This document shows positions 1 to 5,964 of a stretch of 7,649 nucleotides of DNA, in pieces. This DNA comes from Oscillospiraceae bacterium (GTDB taxonomy: Bacteria > Bacillota_A > Clostridia > Oscillospirales > Oscillospiraceae). The position numbers and the translations under genes are program-made. The stretch spans positions 1 to 7,649 of the forward strand of contig JAFYLN010000019.1 in assembly GCA_017537045.1 (NCBI GenBank), in the 5' to 3' direction. The notes beneath the pieces were generated by a model. It did not search any database. It saw only the letters and a list, made by a program, of their open reading frames with translations, and was not told the origin of the DNA. Each line of letters begins with the position of its first letter. Positions within the stretch are counted from its first letter, which is position 1.

Positions 1-369
1 GTGCTGACCCTGGCCTGCGGCAAGTACCGTTTCAATGACCTGGATCTTGGCACCGTCGGTGGCCTGCCCCGGCTCATGGACATCGGACAGTGCAACGATG
101 CTTACTCTGCCATTCAGATCGCTGTGGCCCTGGCTGAAGCCTTTGACTGTGGAGTCAATGATCTGCCCCTTTCCATGGTTCTGAGCTGGTACGAGCAGAA
201 GGCCGTCTGTATTCTGCTGACCCTGCTGCATCTGGGCATCAAGAACATCCGCCTTGGCCCCACGCTTCCTGCCTTCATTTCTCCCAATGTGCTTTCTTTC
301 CTGGTGGAGAAGTTTCATATTGCACCCATTACCACACCTGAAGAAGATTTGATGGCAATTCTGGGATAA
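1..369 (+). CDS. hcp: Hybrid cluster protein (Hcp, hydroxylamine/NO reductase), C-terminal part only
   Basis: The reading frame is open from base 1 and ends at TAA 367-369, so only the last 122 residues of a protein of roughly 550 are present. Hcp is a cytoplasmic Fe-S enzyme that reduces hydroxylamine in vitro and acts as a nitric oxide reductase in vivo. The recognisable blocks are [28 protein letters not shown] and [10 protein letters not shown]. Cys6, Cys31 and Glu66 of this fragment are spaced 25 and 35 residues apart. That is the spacing of the hybrid [4Fe-2S-2O] cluster ligands Cys434, Cys459 and Glu494 in the Desulfovibrio vulgaris enzyme, so the active-site ligands in this part are intact. 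The length after the last ligand (56 residues) also fits. The start, the N-terminal Fe-S motif and the promoter lie outside the window. The window's first codon, GTG, is internal and not the start. Confidence 0.96.
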   Translation: MLTLACGKYRFNDLDLGTVGGLPRLMDIGQCNDAYSAIQIAVALAEAFDCGVNDLPLSMVLSWYEQKAVCILLTLLHLGIKNIRLGPTLPAFISPNVLSFLVEKFHIAPITTPEEDLMAILG

Positions 370-564
370 ACCTCCAATTTCCTTGTTGCTCATAAAACAT
401 AGAAATTGCATGGATCATAAAACAAAAAAGCATTCTACGTAAATCAGCGTTTCATTTTTTGATATGCAGTCTGGTAAATACTCCCATTCTATGATATGAT
501 AATAATATCCTATTTGGCCTACCCATTTCAGCAAGGATTACCAAAAAGAAAGAGATGGAGTATT
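370..564 (+). promoter_or_regulatory. AT-rich intergenic region with a likely promoter for the two-component operon
   Basis: This 195-base gap follows the hcp stop. I see no convincing hairpin terminator for hcp in it. There are -10-like hexamers, TATGAT at 490-495 and 495-500 and GATAAT at 498-503, but no well-placed strong -35. The kinase could be read from hcp as well as from its own promoter. A TTGATA at 459-464 is too far from the -10 candidates for normal spacing. The ribosome binding site GGAG (557-560) lies just before the ATG at 565. No riboswitch fold or clear FNR-type palindrome was recognised. Confidence 0.35.
390..424. repeat. Ten-base direct repeat TCATAAAACA in the hcp-kinase gap
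   Basis: TCATAAAACA occurs at 390-399 and again at 415-424, 25 bases start to start. Both copies lie in the AT-rich gap after hcp. They could be paired half-sites for a regulator, but in AT-rich DNA a ten-base repeat may also be chance. No function can be assigned. Confidence 0.35.
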
Positions 565-1716
565 ATGTCAGGCAATCGTTATACCGATCAGCTTCGCAAG
601 CTGAAGACGGCGTTTGGATTTGATTTTGTCAGCCTTGCGATCGTCCTGGAGTCCAGCCAGCAATTGCTGACATGGGTTCATGCTACAGGAAACCGAAACA
701 CCCAGTATCGCCGTATTGTCCTGGAGCCAGGCAAGGGAATTGCCGGTGAAGTTTATCACGGTGGAAATGCCCTGCTCATTCAGGATGCTAATGAAGAAAT
801 ATCCGAACAGGATCGTTTCAAATACCCGATAACCATTTCGGAAGCGCTGAGGAGCATCCTGGCATTCCCGCTCTGGAAAGAAAATAAAGTTGCCGGTATC
901 CTTCTTCTGGCTTTCCGCAGTCCCAACAAAATCACACAGGAACTGTTTGGGGACGTTTTGCGCCACATCACCCCTGTTTTTTGTGACTTCCAGGTACAGC
1001 AAGTGGAATTCGATGCAGTAGGCCGGGCAGGAGATTCTGCCTATACCCAGCCTGTCCCTGTTTATGAACTGATGAATTATCATATCATGCGGGCACACGA
1101 AGAGGAACGGTACCGCATTTCCCGGGAACTGCATGACAGCATTATGCAGCAGCTTGTAGGTGTTCAGATGCAGATTCGCACCGTGAAATATCAGCCCAGC
1201 CGGGAGAAAGCAATCGAAACACTGGAACAGATCGATGTGCAGATGGCCGAGATTCAGAACGAATTGCGCAGGATTTCCACCAGTCTGCGGCCTACGGTAT
1301 TGGACGATTTGGGATTGAGCGCGGCCTATCGTGCCTACTTCGACCGTATTCAGGAAGCCTTTGGTGTGCAAATAAACTTTCGTGACTATACCACTATATC
1401 GCGATATACCCAAGAGCAGGAAACAGTGTTTTTCCGTGTCTGTCAGGAGGCAGTCAATAATGCCTGCAAATATTCCGGTTGCAATGAGATCACGGTCTCA
1501 CTTGTGGCAACGGAAGGACATCTGATGCTGGAGGTTTTGGACCATGGTGTTGGTTTCGATCCGGAACATATTCAGGCTAAGGGTTCCGGTATGGGACTTT
1601 GGGGCATGGCGGATCGGGCGGAACTGATAGACGGTGAACTGACATATCAGAGCGCACCCGGAAAAGGTACGACAATTTGGCTGACTGCGCCAATCTCGGG
1701 AAAGGATAAAAAATGA
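565..1716 (+). CDS. Soluble GAF-domain sensor histidine kinase (HisKA_3 / NarX-DesK class)
   Basis: The protein has 383 residues and passes phosphate to the response regulator encoded next to it. An N-terminal GAF-like sensor domain (about 10-150) contains the blocks GKGIAGEVYHGG and ILAFPLW. A HisKA_3 dimerisation domain follows, with the H-box EEERYRISRELHD and phospho-accepting His190. The HATPase_c domain has the N-box around Asn298-Asn299, the G1 box DHGVGFD from Asp326 and the G2 box GSGMGLWGM from Gly340. There is no transmembrane segment or signal peptide, so the signal is sensed in the cytoplasm. No obvious cysteine cluster like that of NreB is visible in the sensor part. The start is ATG 565 with GGAG four bases upstream. 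The frame is open back to ATG 496, but that codon lacks a ribosome binding site and sits on the -10-like sequence. The ligand is unknown; position after hcp suggests a redox, NO or electron-acceptor signal, which is inference. Confidence 0.9.
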   Translation: MSGNRYTDQLRKLKTAFGFDFVSLAIVLESSQQLLTWVHATGNRNTQYRRIVLEPGKGIAGEVYHGGNALLIQDANEEISEQDRFKYPITISEALRSILAFPLWKENKVAGILLLAFRSPNKITQELFGDVLRHITPVFCDFQVQQVEFDAVGRAGDSAYTQPVPVYELMNYHIMRAHEEERYRISRELHDSIMQQLVGVQMQIRTVKYQPSREKAIETLEQIDVQMAEIQNELRRISTSLRPTVLDDLGLSAAYRAYFDRIQEAFGVQINFRDYTTISRYTQEQETVFFRVCQEAVNNACKYSGCNEITVSLVATEGHLMLEVLDHGVGFDPEHIQAKGSGMGLWGMADRAELIDGELTYQSAPGKGTTIWLTAPISGKDKK

Positions 1717-2354
1717 GAATTCTGATTGCCGATGACCATGAGGTCGTATGCAGAGGCTTTGAAATGCTGCTGAACTATCAGAACGATATGGAAGTGGTGG
1801 GCATCGCCCATAACGGTCAGCAGGCGTATGATCTGGTAGGAAAAATTCGTCCTGATATCGTACTGATGGATATCTCCATGCCGCCCGGAGAGAGTGGAAT
1901 CGTGACCGCCGGACGCATCTGCTCGGATTATCCAGAGACAAAAGTCATTATGCTTACCATGTATGACGACCGTGAGTATCTGCTTTATACGATTCAGAAT
2001 GGTATCTCCGGCTATCTGCTGAAAAATGCCTCGGAGAAAGATCTGATGGAAGCCCTTCGTACCGTATATGCAGGGGGCGTCTTCATCTGCAAAGAGATGG
2101 TCCCTTATCTGATACAAGGTTATGTGGGCCGTCACCGGGAGGATGGCGACGGATTCCTTCAGTTGGCAGAACGGGAAGTAGAAGTACTTACCCTCATAGC
2201 AAAAGGTTATGGCAACAAGGAGATTGCAGAAAAGCTGTTCCTGTCAGTAAAAACCGTAGAAAGTTACAAGGCCAGGATAAAGACAAAATTGAATCTGTAT
2301 ACCCAGCCGGAGCTTGTGGAGTATGCCATCAAAAAGAAGCTGTTACAATTTTAA
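1713..2354 (+). CDS. NarL/LuxR-family response regulator, partner of the GAF kinase
   Basis: This 213-residue DNA-binding regulator overlaps the kinase stop by four bases (ATGA), with AAAGGA at 1701-1706 as ribosome binding site, so the two are translationally coupled. The receiver domain (1 to about 120) has the acidic pair Asp7-Asp8, the phospho-acceptor Asp53 in LMDISMPPG, Thr82 and Lys104, which is a complete phosphorylation site. The C-terminal LuxR/GerE helix-turn-helix (about 147-204) begins LAEREVEVLTLIAKGYGNKEIA and continues to KTVESYKARI, the recognition-helix region. Targets are not visible. Upstream hcp, the kinase operon's own gap and the divergent mobA-transporter interval are the nearest candidates. 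The length is normal and the domains are intact. Confidence 0.94.
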   Translation: MRILIADDHEVVCRGFEMLLNYQNDMEVVGIAHNGQQAYDLVGKIRPDIVLMDISMPPGESGIVTAGRICSDYPETKVIMLTMYDDREYLLYTIQNGISGYLLKNASEKDLMEALRTVYAGGVFICKEMVPYLIQGYVGRHREDGDGFLQLAEREVEVLTLIAKGYGNKEIAEKLFLSVKTVESYKARIKTKLNLYTQPELVEYAIKKKLLQF

Positions 2355-2363
2355 GACAAAATC

Positions 2364-2417
2364 ACAGGGGATTCCCTCTCTTAGCAAAGAGGGAATCCCC
2401 TGTCGTTTTTTCTTTTT
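2364..2417 (+). terminator. Strong hairpin terminator after the response regulator, shared with convergent mobA
   Basis: A perfect 16-bp stem pairs 2364-2379 with 2388-2403 around the 8-base loop CTTAGCAA. Two T-runs follow at 2406-2411 and 2413-2417. It begins nine bases after the regulator's stop. Read on the minus strand, the same hairpin lies downstream of mobA and is followed by a weaker T-rich tail (GATTTTGTCTTAA), so it probably stops transcription from both sides, less efficiently in the mobA direction. Confidence 0.93.
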
Positions 2418-2424
2418 CGTATTG

Positions 2425-3069
2425 TTATAATGATGATGTAACACAACAGCCCCCTGTAATGCGGTCAATCGGTGTGCCGCGTTCCAGGGATTTGTCCTGA
2501 CGCAGAGCTTCCAATGCTTCGGGTGTGTTGATATTGGAAAGCAGCATATCCGAAAACACAGAAGTCTCAAGTGAGAAGATTAGGCTGGGAACTGCCTTCA
2601 TAATATCGGTTATTTTGTAATTTCCCCGGGCAATCATAGATTCAATCGCAGGGAGACATTGCTTAGAATAGATTCCGCACAAAGGATGTATTCTCCCGGC
2701 ACGATCCTGGCAGATTACCGCATCAAATCCTTCACCTGCCTGAAGCATTGCTTTAGCAAGTTTCCCTGAGAACAACGGCATATCGCAGGCAACCACAAGT
2801 AGCGCATCACTCCTGCATAAGGACAACGAACAACGTAAACCCTCCATAGGTCCTCGGTCTGTCACCTGATCAAACACCGGCAAAAACGGCGAATCCCCAA
2901 GCCAGGAAGCATCCTGAAGCGAAATCAGTTTTTCGTCAAAATCGGACAAAGCATTTTCCAGTCGTGACAAAAAAGTTTGCTGCTGCAGTTGCAGCAATGC
3001 TTTATTCGCCCCTCCCATCCGTCGACCCTTTCCGCCAGCGAGAATCAAAACACCATAGGTTCGTTTCAA
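2425..3069 (-). CDS. mobA: Molybdenum cofactor guanylyltransferase MobA
   Basis: This 214-residue cytoplasmic enzyme joins GMP from GTP to Mo-molybdopterin to give molybdopterin guanine dinucleotide, the cofactor form of DMSO-reductase-family enzymes. The nucleotide-binding start LAGGKGRRMGG (10-20) with Lys23 is intact. So are the DRGPMEG block (71-77), the metal-binding Asp96 in ACDMPLF, HPLCGIY (128-134) and NINTPEAL near 179-186. The start codon is TTG (3069-3067): a TGA lies directly upstream in frame, AAGGTG at 3075-3080 is a good ribosome binding site, and the family motif begins at the expected distance. After the usual end of the fold there is a tail of about 18 residues finishing GGCCVTSSL, with adjacent cysteines 208-209, which I do not recognise. 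A related nucleotidyltransferase for cytosine dinucleotide (MocA) is possible, but the motifs favour MobA. Confidence 0.9.
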   Translation of the reverse strand: MKRTYGVLILAGGKGRRMGGANKALLQLQQQTFLSRLENALSDFDEKLISLQDASWLGDSPFLPVFDQVTDRGPMEGLRCSLSLCRSDALLVVACDMPLFSGKLAKAMLQAGEGFDAVICQDRAGRIHPLCGIYSKQCLPAIESMIARGNYKITDIMKAVPSLIFSLETSVFSDMLLSNINTPEALEALRQDKSLERGTPIDRITGGCCVTSSL

Positions 3070-3132
3070 TCAATCACCTTCTCTATTGTCATAAAAGCGG
3101 TTACCATGCAAAGATATTTATGGAGTGTTGCT
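3070..3132. promoter_or_regulatory. Divergent promoter region between mobA and the ABC transporter operon
   Basis: Only 63 bases separate the two divergent starts, so both promoters must lie here or overlap the opposing genes' 5' ends. Plus-strand candidates are a TTGTCA -35-like element at 3086-3091 and AT-rich GATATT or TATTTA around 3113-3120, with imperfect spacing. On the minus strand TTTGCA and GACAAT are separated by 16 bases. Each match is weak. Sharing so short an interval suggests the two units may be co-regulated. Confidence 0.4.
3075..3080 (-). promoter_or_regulatory. Ribosome binding site that fixes the TTG start of mobA
   Basis: On the minus strand AAGGTG (within GAGAAGGTGAT) lies five bases before TTG 3069-3067. 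It supports the rare TTG start, because the in-frame codon just upstream is a stop and the next ATG in frame would cut into the GTP-binding fold. Confidence 0.75.
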
Positions 3133-4083
3133 ATGAAAATCAGAAAAATTTTACTTTTCCTCTTGGTTTGCTTTTTACTGTCTGCATGCGGCAGCCCAAA
3201 ATCATCAAACGCTGTGGAGGCGTCTGATACCGCGGTTACATTTACCGACGACCTCGGCCGGGCGGTTACTGTCAGCAATCCCAAACGGGTTGCTGCCTTA
3301 CTGGGTAGTTTTGCGGAAGTCTGGCAGTTGGCAGGAGGGCAGGTTATTGCGACTGCCGATGATGCTTGGGACGATTTTTGTCTGGAACTACCGGAGGATG
3401 CTGTAAACCTGGGCGGCACCAAACACCTGAGTCTGGAACTGCTTCTCTCTGCCCAGCCGGATTTCATTCTGGCCAGTACCAACACCCGTCAGAATTTGGA
3501 ATTCCGGGAGACTCTGGAGGCAACTTCTATTCCTGTTGCCTACTTTGATGTGTTCAATTTTGAGGACTATCTTCGTCTATTGGACATCTGCACAGACATT
3601 ACCGGCCACAAAGACCGTTACGAAATCTACGGCACCGCAGTGGAAAAGGAAATCCAGAGCGTTGTGGAACAGAGCAAGCTGCGGCTGCAGAATCAGCAAG
3701 CGCCTAGAGTACTGTTCCTCCGGGCTTCTGCCTCCGCCGTTCATGTGAAGAACAGCGAAGGTGTCATCTTGGGTGACATGCTGAAAAATCTGGGCTGTAT
3801 CAATATTGCTGATTCGGATGCGACCCTATTGGAGAATTTAAGCATTGAGCGGATTCTGGAAGCAGACCCGGACTTCATCTTTGTAGTGCAGCAGGGCGAC
3901 AATGCAGCCGGTACACGAGAGTATGTGCGGCAATTTCTCCAGGAACACCCTGCCTGGGCCCAACTAACAGCGGTAAAGCAGGATAATGTACATTTTATGG
4001 AAAAACAGCTATTCGGTCTGAAACCGAATCATCGTTGGGGACAGGCGTATTCCGTCGTAGAGGAGATCCTGGCCAATGGATAA
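3133..4083 (+). CDS. Fec/BtuF-type ABC transporter substrate-binding lipoprotein
   Basis: This protein of 316 residues captures the substrate outside the membrane for the permease and ATPase encoded next. A basic N-terminus (MKIRK) and a hydrophobic stretch end in the lipobox LSAC with Cys19, so it is anchored as a lipoprotein. The rest is the helical-backbone TroA/FecB fold (PF01497). Typical landmarks are the TDDLGRAVTV strand, GGTKHLSLELLLSAQPDFILAS (about 95-120), and a C-terminal LKPNHRWGQAYSVVEEIL, all usual for iron-chelate, corrinoid and MolA-type molybdate binders. The start is ATG 3133, seven bases after GGAG (3122-3125). The open frame reaches back to 2977, but that part overlaps mobA and would bury the signal peptide. 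The stop overlaps the permease start by eight bases. The substrate cannot be deduced; neighbours MobA and SirC make molybdate/tungstate, iron or a tetrapyrrole the leading options. Confidence 0.9.
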   Translation: MKIRKILLFLLVCFLLSACGSPKSSNAVEASDTAVTFTDDLGRAVTVSNPKRVAALLGSFAEVWQLAGGQVIATADDAWDDFCLELPEDAVNLGGTKHLSLELLLSAQPDFILASTNTRQNLEFRETLEATSIPVAYFDVFNFEDYLRLLDICTDITGHKDRYEIYGTAVEKEIQSVVEQSKLRLQNQQAPRVLFLRASASAVHVKNSEGVILGDMLKNLGCINIADSDATLLENLSIERILEADPDFIFVVQQGDNAAGTREYVRQFLQEHPAWAQLTAVKQDNVHFMEKQLFGLKPNHRWGQAYSVVEEILANG

Positions 4084-5068
4084 GAAAAAAACGAGGCTGT
4101 TCAAAGCAGCATCTGCCTTTTGCCTGCTAGCGACGACTTGTAGCCTGCTGTTGGGTGCGGTGCCCTTGTCTCTCCGGCAACTGCTGCTGACGGTACTTGA
4201 GGAACCCGGTAATACCGCGGGCTATATTTTTTGGTATGCCCGACTGCCAAGAACCGCAGCATGTCTGCTGTCCGGCGCTGCCCTGGCGGTGTCCGGTGCT
4301 GTGATTCAGGCGGTATTGAGCAACAAACTGGCCTCTCCCAGTATTATCGGTGTCAATGCCGGTGCCGGTCTGGCAGTGACAGTTTGCTGCGCCCTGGGAT
4401 TACTGTCTGGCTGGACCATCGCTTTGTCTGCTTTCGGGGGAGCTATGGTTTCCGTGCTGTTGGTGGTATTCACCGCACAGAAAACCGGTGCATCCCGTAC
4501 CACCGTGATTTTAGGCGGTGTGGCGGTAAACAGCTTCCTCAACGCACTGTCAGAAGCGCTTACTGTCCTGATACCGGATGCAGGTGTTCTCAGCGGTGAT
4601 TTCCGCGTGGGCGGTTTTTCCTCTGTGATACCTGCCCGTCTGATGCCTGCGGGCATTTTGATCGCCTGCTCTCTGATTCTGGTACTGTCTGTACACAATG
4701 ATCTGGATGTACTGTCGCTGGGCGAAGAGACTGCCCAGAGTTTGGGTATGTCCGTCAGAAAAATGCGAACGCTGTTCTTGGTGTTGGCTGCCATGCTGGC
4801 AGGTGCTTCTGTAAGCTTTTCCGGACTGCTGGGCTTTGTAGGCCTGATTGTGCCCCATGCCGTCCGCAGGATGGCCGGTACGGAAAGCCGTTATCTGCTG
4901 CCTCTGTGTGCTTTGTGCGGTGCAGGATTCGTTACTGCCTGCGACCTGGTTTCCCGGCTGGTGTTTATTCCTTATGAACTGCCAGTAGGTATTCTTATGT
5001 CCGTGCTGGGCGGCCCCTTCTTCCTGCTGCTGCTTTCCAGGCGGAAAGGAGGCAGGAACTATGCTTGA
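4076..5068 (+). CDS. FecCD/BtuC-type ABC transporter permease
   Basis: This 330-residue polytopic membrane protein forms, as a homodimer, the channel of the importer. It is hydrophobic throughout with about ten predicted segments, as in BtuC. Family signatures are RLPRT (about 56-60), VSGAVIQAVLSNKLASPSIIGVNAGAGL, ILGGVAVNS, LGEETAQSLG in the loop that contacts the ATPase, GLIVPHAVRRMAG, and PVGILMSVLGGPFF near the end. It is full length for the family. Its ATG lies inside the lipoprotein gene's 3' end, with AGGAG at 4061-4065, and its stop overlaps the ATPase start by eight bases. The three genes are therefore one translationally coupled operon. Confidence 0.94.
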   Translation: MDKKKTRLFKAASAFCLLATTCSLLLGAVPLSLRQLLLTVLEEPGNTAGYIFWYARLPRTAACLLSGAALAVSGAVIQAVLSNKLASPSIIGVNAGAGLAVTVCCALGLLSGWTIALSAFGGAMVSVLLVVFTAQKTGASRTTVILGGVAVNSFLNALSEALTVLIPDAGVLSGDFRVGGFSSVIPARLMPAGILIACSLILVLSVHNDLDVLSLGEETAQSLGMSVRKMRTLFLVLAAMLAGASVSFSGLLGFVGLIVPHAVRRMAGTESRYLLPLCALCGAGFVTACDLVSRLVFIPYELPVGILMSVLGGPFFLLLLSRRKGGRNYA

Positions 5069-5840
5069 AATCCAAAATCTTACCGCGCGGTATCCAGATA
5101 GTTTTGCGTTGGAGAATATTTCCCTCTCCATTCCCCAGGGAGCTGTTACTGTCATTGTTGGTCCCAACGGCTGTGGAAAGACCACCTTTCTGAAAGCTCT
5201 GGCGGGTATCCTGCCAGCTTCTGGTTCTGCGTTGCTGGAGGGACAGGAACTGCTGTCCCTTGACCGTCGGGAACTGGCCAAAAAAGTGGCCTTTGTTCCT
5301 CAAAACCGGCAGATACCGGAAATAACCGTGGGAAATTTGGTGCTGCATGGCCGGTTCCCCTACCTTTCCTATCCCCGGCGTTATCGGCCTGAGGATCATC
5401 GGATTGCCTGGGAGTCTATGGCACGGATGGGGATCGAACATCTGTCAGACAGGAATCTGGTCACACTCTCCGGTGGCCAGCGGCAAAAGGCATATATCGC
5501 CATGGCTCTGGCGCAAAATACACCGGTTATTCTCATGGACGAACCCAATAACTTCCTGGATATTGCACATCAGTTGCAGCTGATGGATCATGCCCGGGCT
5601 CTGGCAACGGAGAGCAAGACCGTTGTGCTGGTACTGCATGATCTTTCAATGGCCATGGACTGTGGAGATTCCCTGGTGGTTCTGTGGAATGGAAAGTGCC
5701 TCTTCCAGGGCAGTCCGGAGGAAGCATTCTTCTCCGGAAACCTTGACTGTGCATTCGGTGTAAAGGTTTGTCGTGTGGAAACCCCACAGGGCTGGAAGTA
5801 TTACTTTTCAGCCAAAAACAGTAGATCCTCAATCGTTTGA
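5061..5840 (+). CDS. FecE/BtuD-type ABC transporter ATPase
   Basis: This 259-residue cytoplasmic subunit hydrolyses ATP to drive the importer. All motifs are present: Walker A GPNGCGKTT (34-42), Q-loop Gln81, signature LSGGQ (136-140), Walker B VILMDEP (156-162) and switch His193. The D-loop region reads EPNNFLDI where family members usually have EPTTFLDI or similar, so two Asn replace two Thr at 163-164. The catalytic Glu161 is kept, so activity is expected. The start is ATG 5061 with AAAGGAGG at 5045-5052. After its stop there are 28 bases before the next candidate start, and the operon appears to continue into sirC. Confidence 0.95.
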   Translation: MLEIQNLTARYPDSFALENISLSIPQGAVTVIVGPNGCGKTTFLKALAGILPASGSALLEGQELLSLDRRELAKKVAFVPQNRQIPEITVGNLVLHGRFPYLSYPRRYRPEDHRIAWESMARMGIEHLSDRNLVTLSGGQRQKAYIAMALAQNTPVILMDEPNNFLDIAHQLQLMDHARALATESKTVVLVLHDLSMAMDCGDSLVVLWNGKCLFQGSPEEAFFSGNLDCAFGVKVCRVETPQGWKYYFSAKNSRSSIV

Positions 5841-5868
5841 ATGAAATCACCATTTGGGTGAGGCTTAT

Positions 5869-5964
5869 ATGCAGCTGGAATCCATATTCCACAATCACGA
5901 AATACCGGTCCGGTTTTTATTGCGGACGGCACAAACGTTATCAGATAGAAAGAAGGATGGGTAA
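5869..5964 (+). CDS. Possible 31-residue small protein or leader peptide coupled to sirC
   Basis: ATG 5869 is preceded at five bases by GTGAGG (5858-5863) and opens a 31-codon frame that ends in TAA 5962-5964. The last A is also the first base of the sirC ATG (TAATG). The product is basic and polar, beginning MQLESIFHN and ending SDRKKDG, with no membrane segment and no cysteine. I do not recognise it. The ribosome binding site and exact stop-start junction suggest it is translated and coupled to sirC. It could be a real small protein, a leader peptide, or the remnant of a longer gene. At 31 codons chance is not excluded. Confidence 0.4.
   Translation: MQLESIFHNHEIPVRFLLRTAQTLSDRKKDG

Noticed and set aside
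370..495. Possible riboswitch, FNR site or hcp terminator in the gap.
   Set aside because: No long stem, conserved aptamer pattern or TTGAT-N4-ATCAA palindrome could be found. The nearest match, TTGCATGGATCAT at 407-419, has the wrong half-site and spacing.
496..564. Upstream ATG extending the kinase by 23 residues.
   Set aside because: It overlaps the -10-like AT-rich sequence and has no ribosome binding site, while ATG 565 has GGAG and starts at the GAF domain.
1395..1408. Perfect 14-base palindrome TATATCGCGATATA inside the kinase gene.
   Set aside because: A palindrome of this length is expected about once in two windows of this size by chance. It lies within well-conserved coding sequence, with no sign of a regulatory role.
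568..1413. Long open frame on the minus strand opposite the kinase.
   Set aside because: It mirrors a strongly supported kinase gene, its translation resembles no family, and it has no good ribosome binding site. It is a shadow frame.
2977..3132. Upstream extension of the lipoprotein frame by 52 residues.
   Set aside because: It overlaps mobA on the other strand and would put a signal peptide inside the protein. ATG 3133 has a good ribosome binding site and gives a normal lipoprotein signal.
4550..5281. Minus-strand open frame opposite the permease and ATPase genes.
   Set aside because: It is antisense to two motif-complete genes, and its translation is low-complexity (rich in Gln, His, Arg and Ser) without domains.
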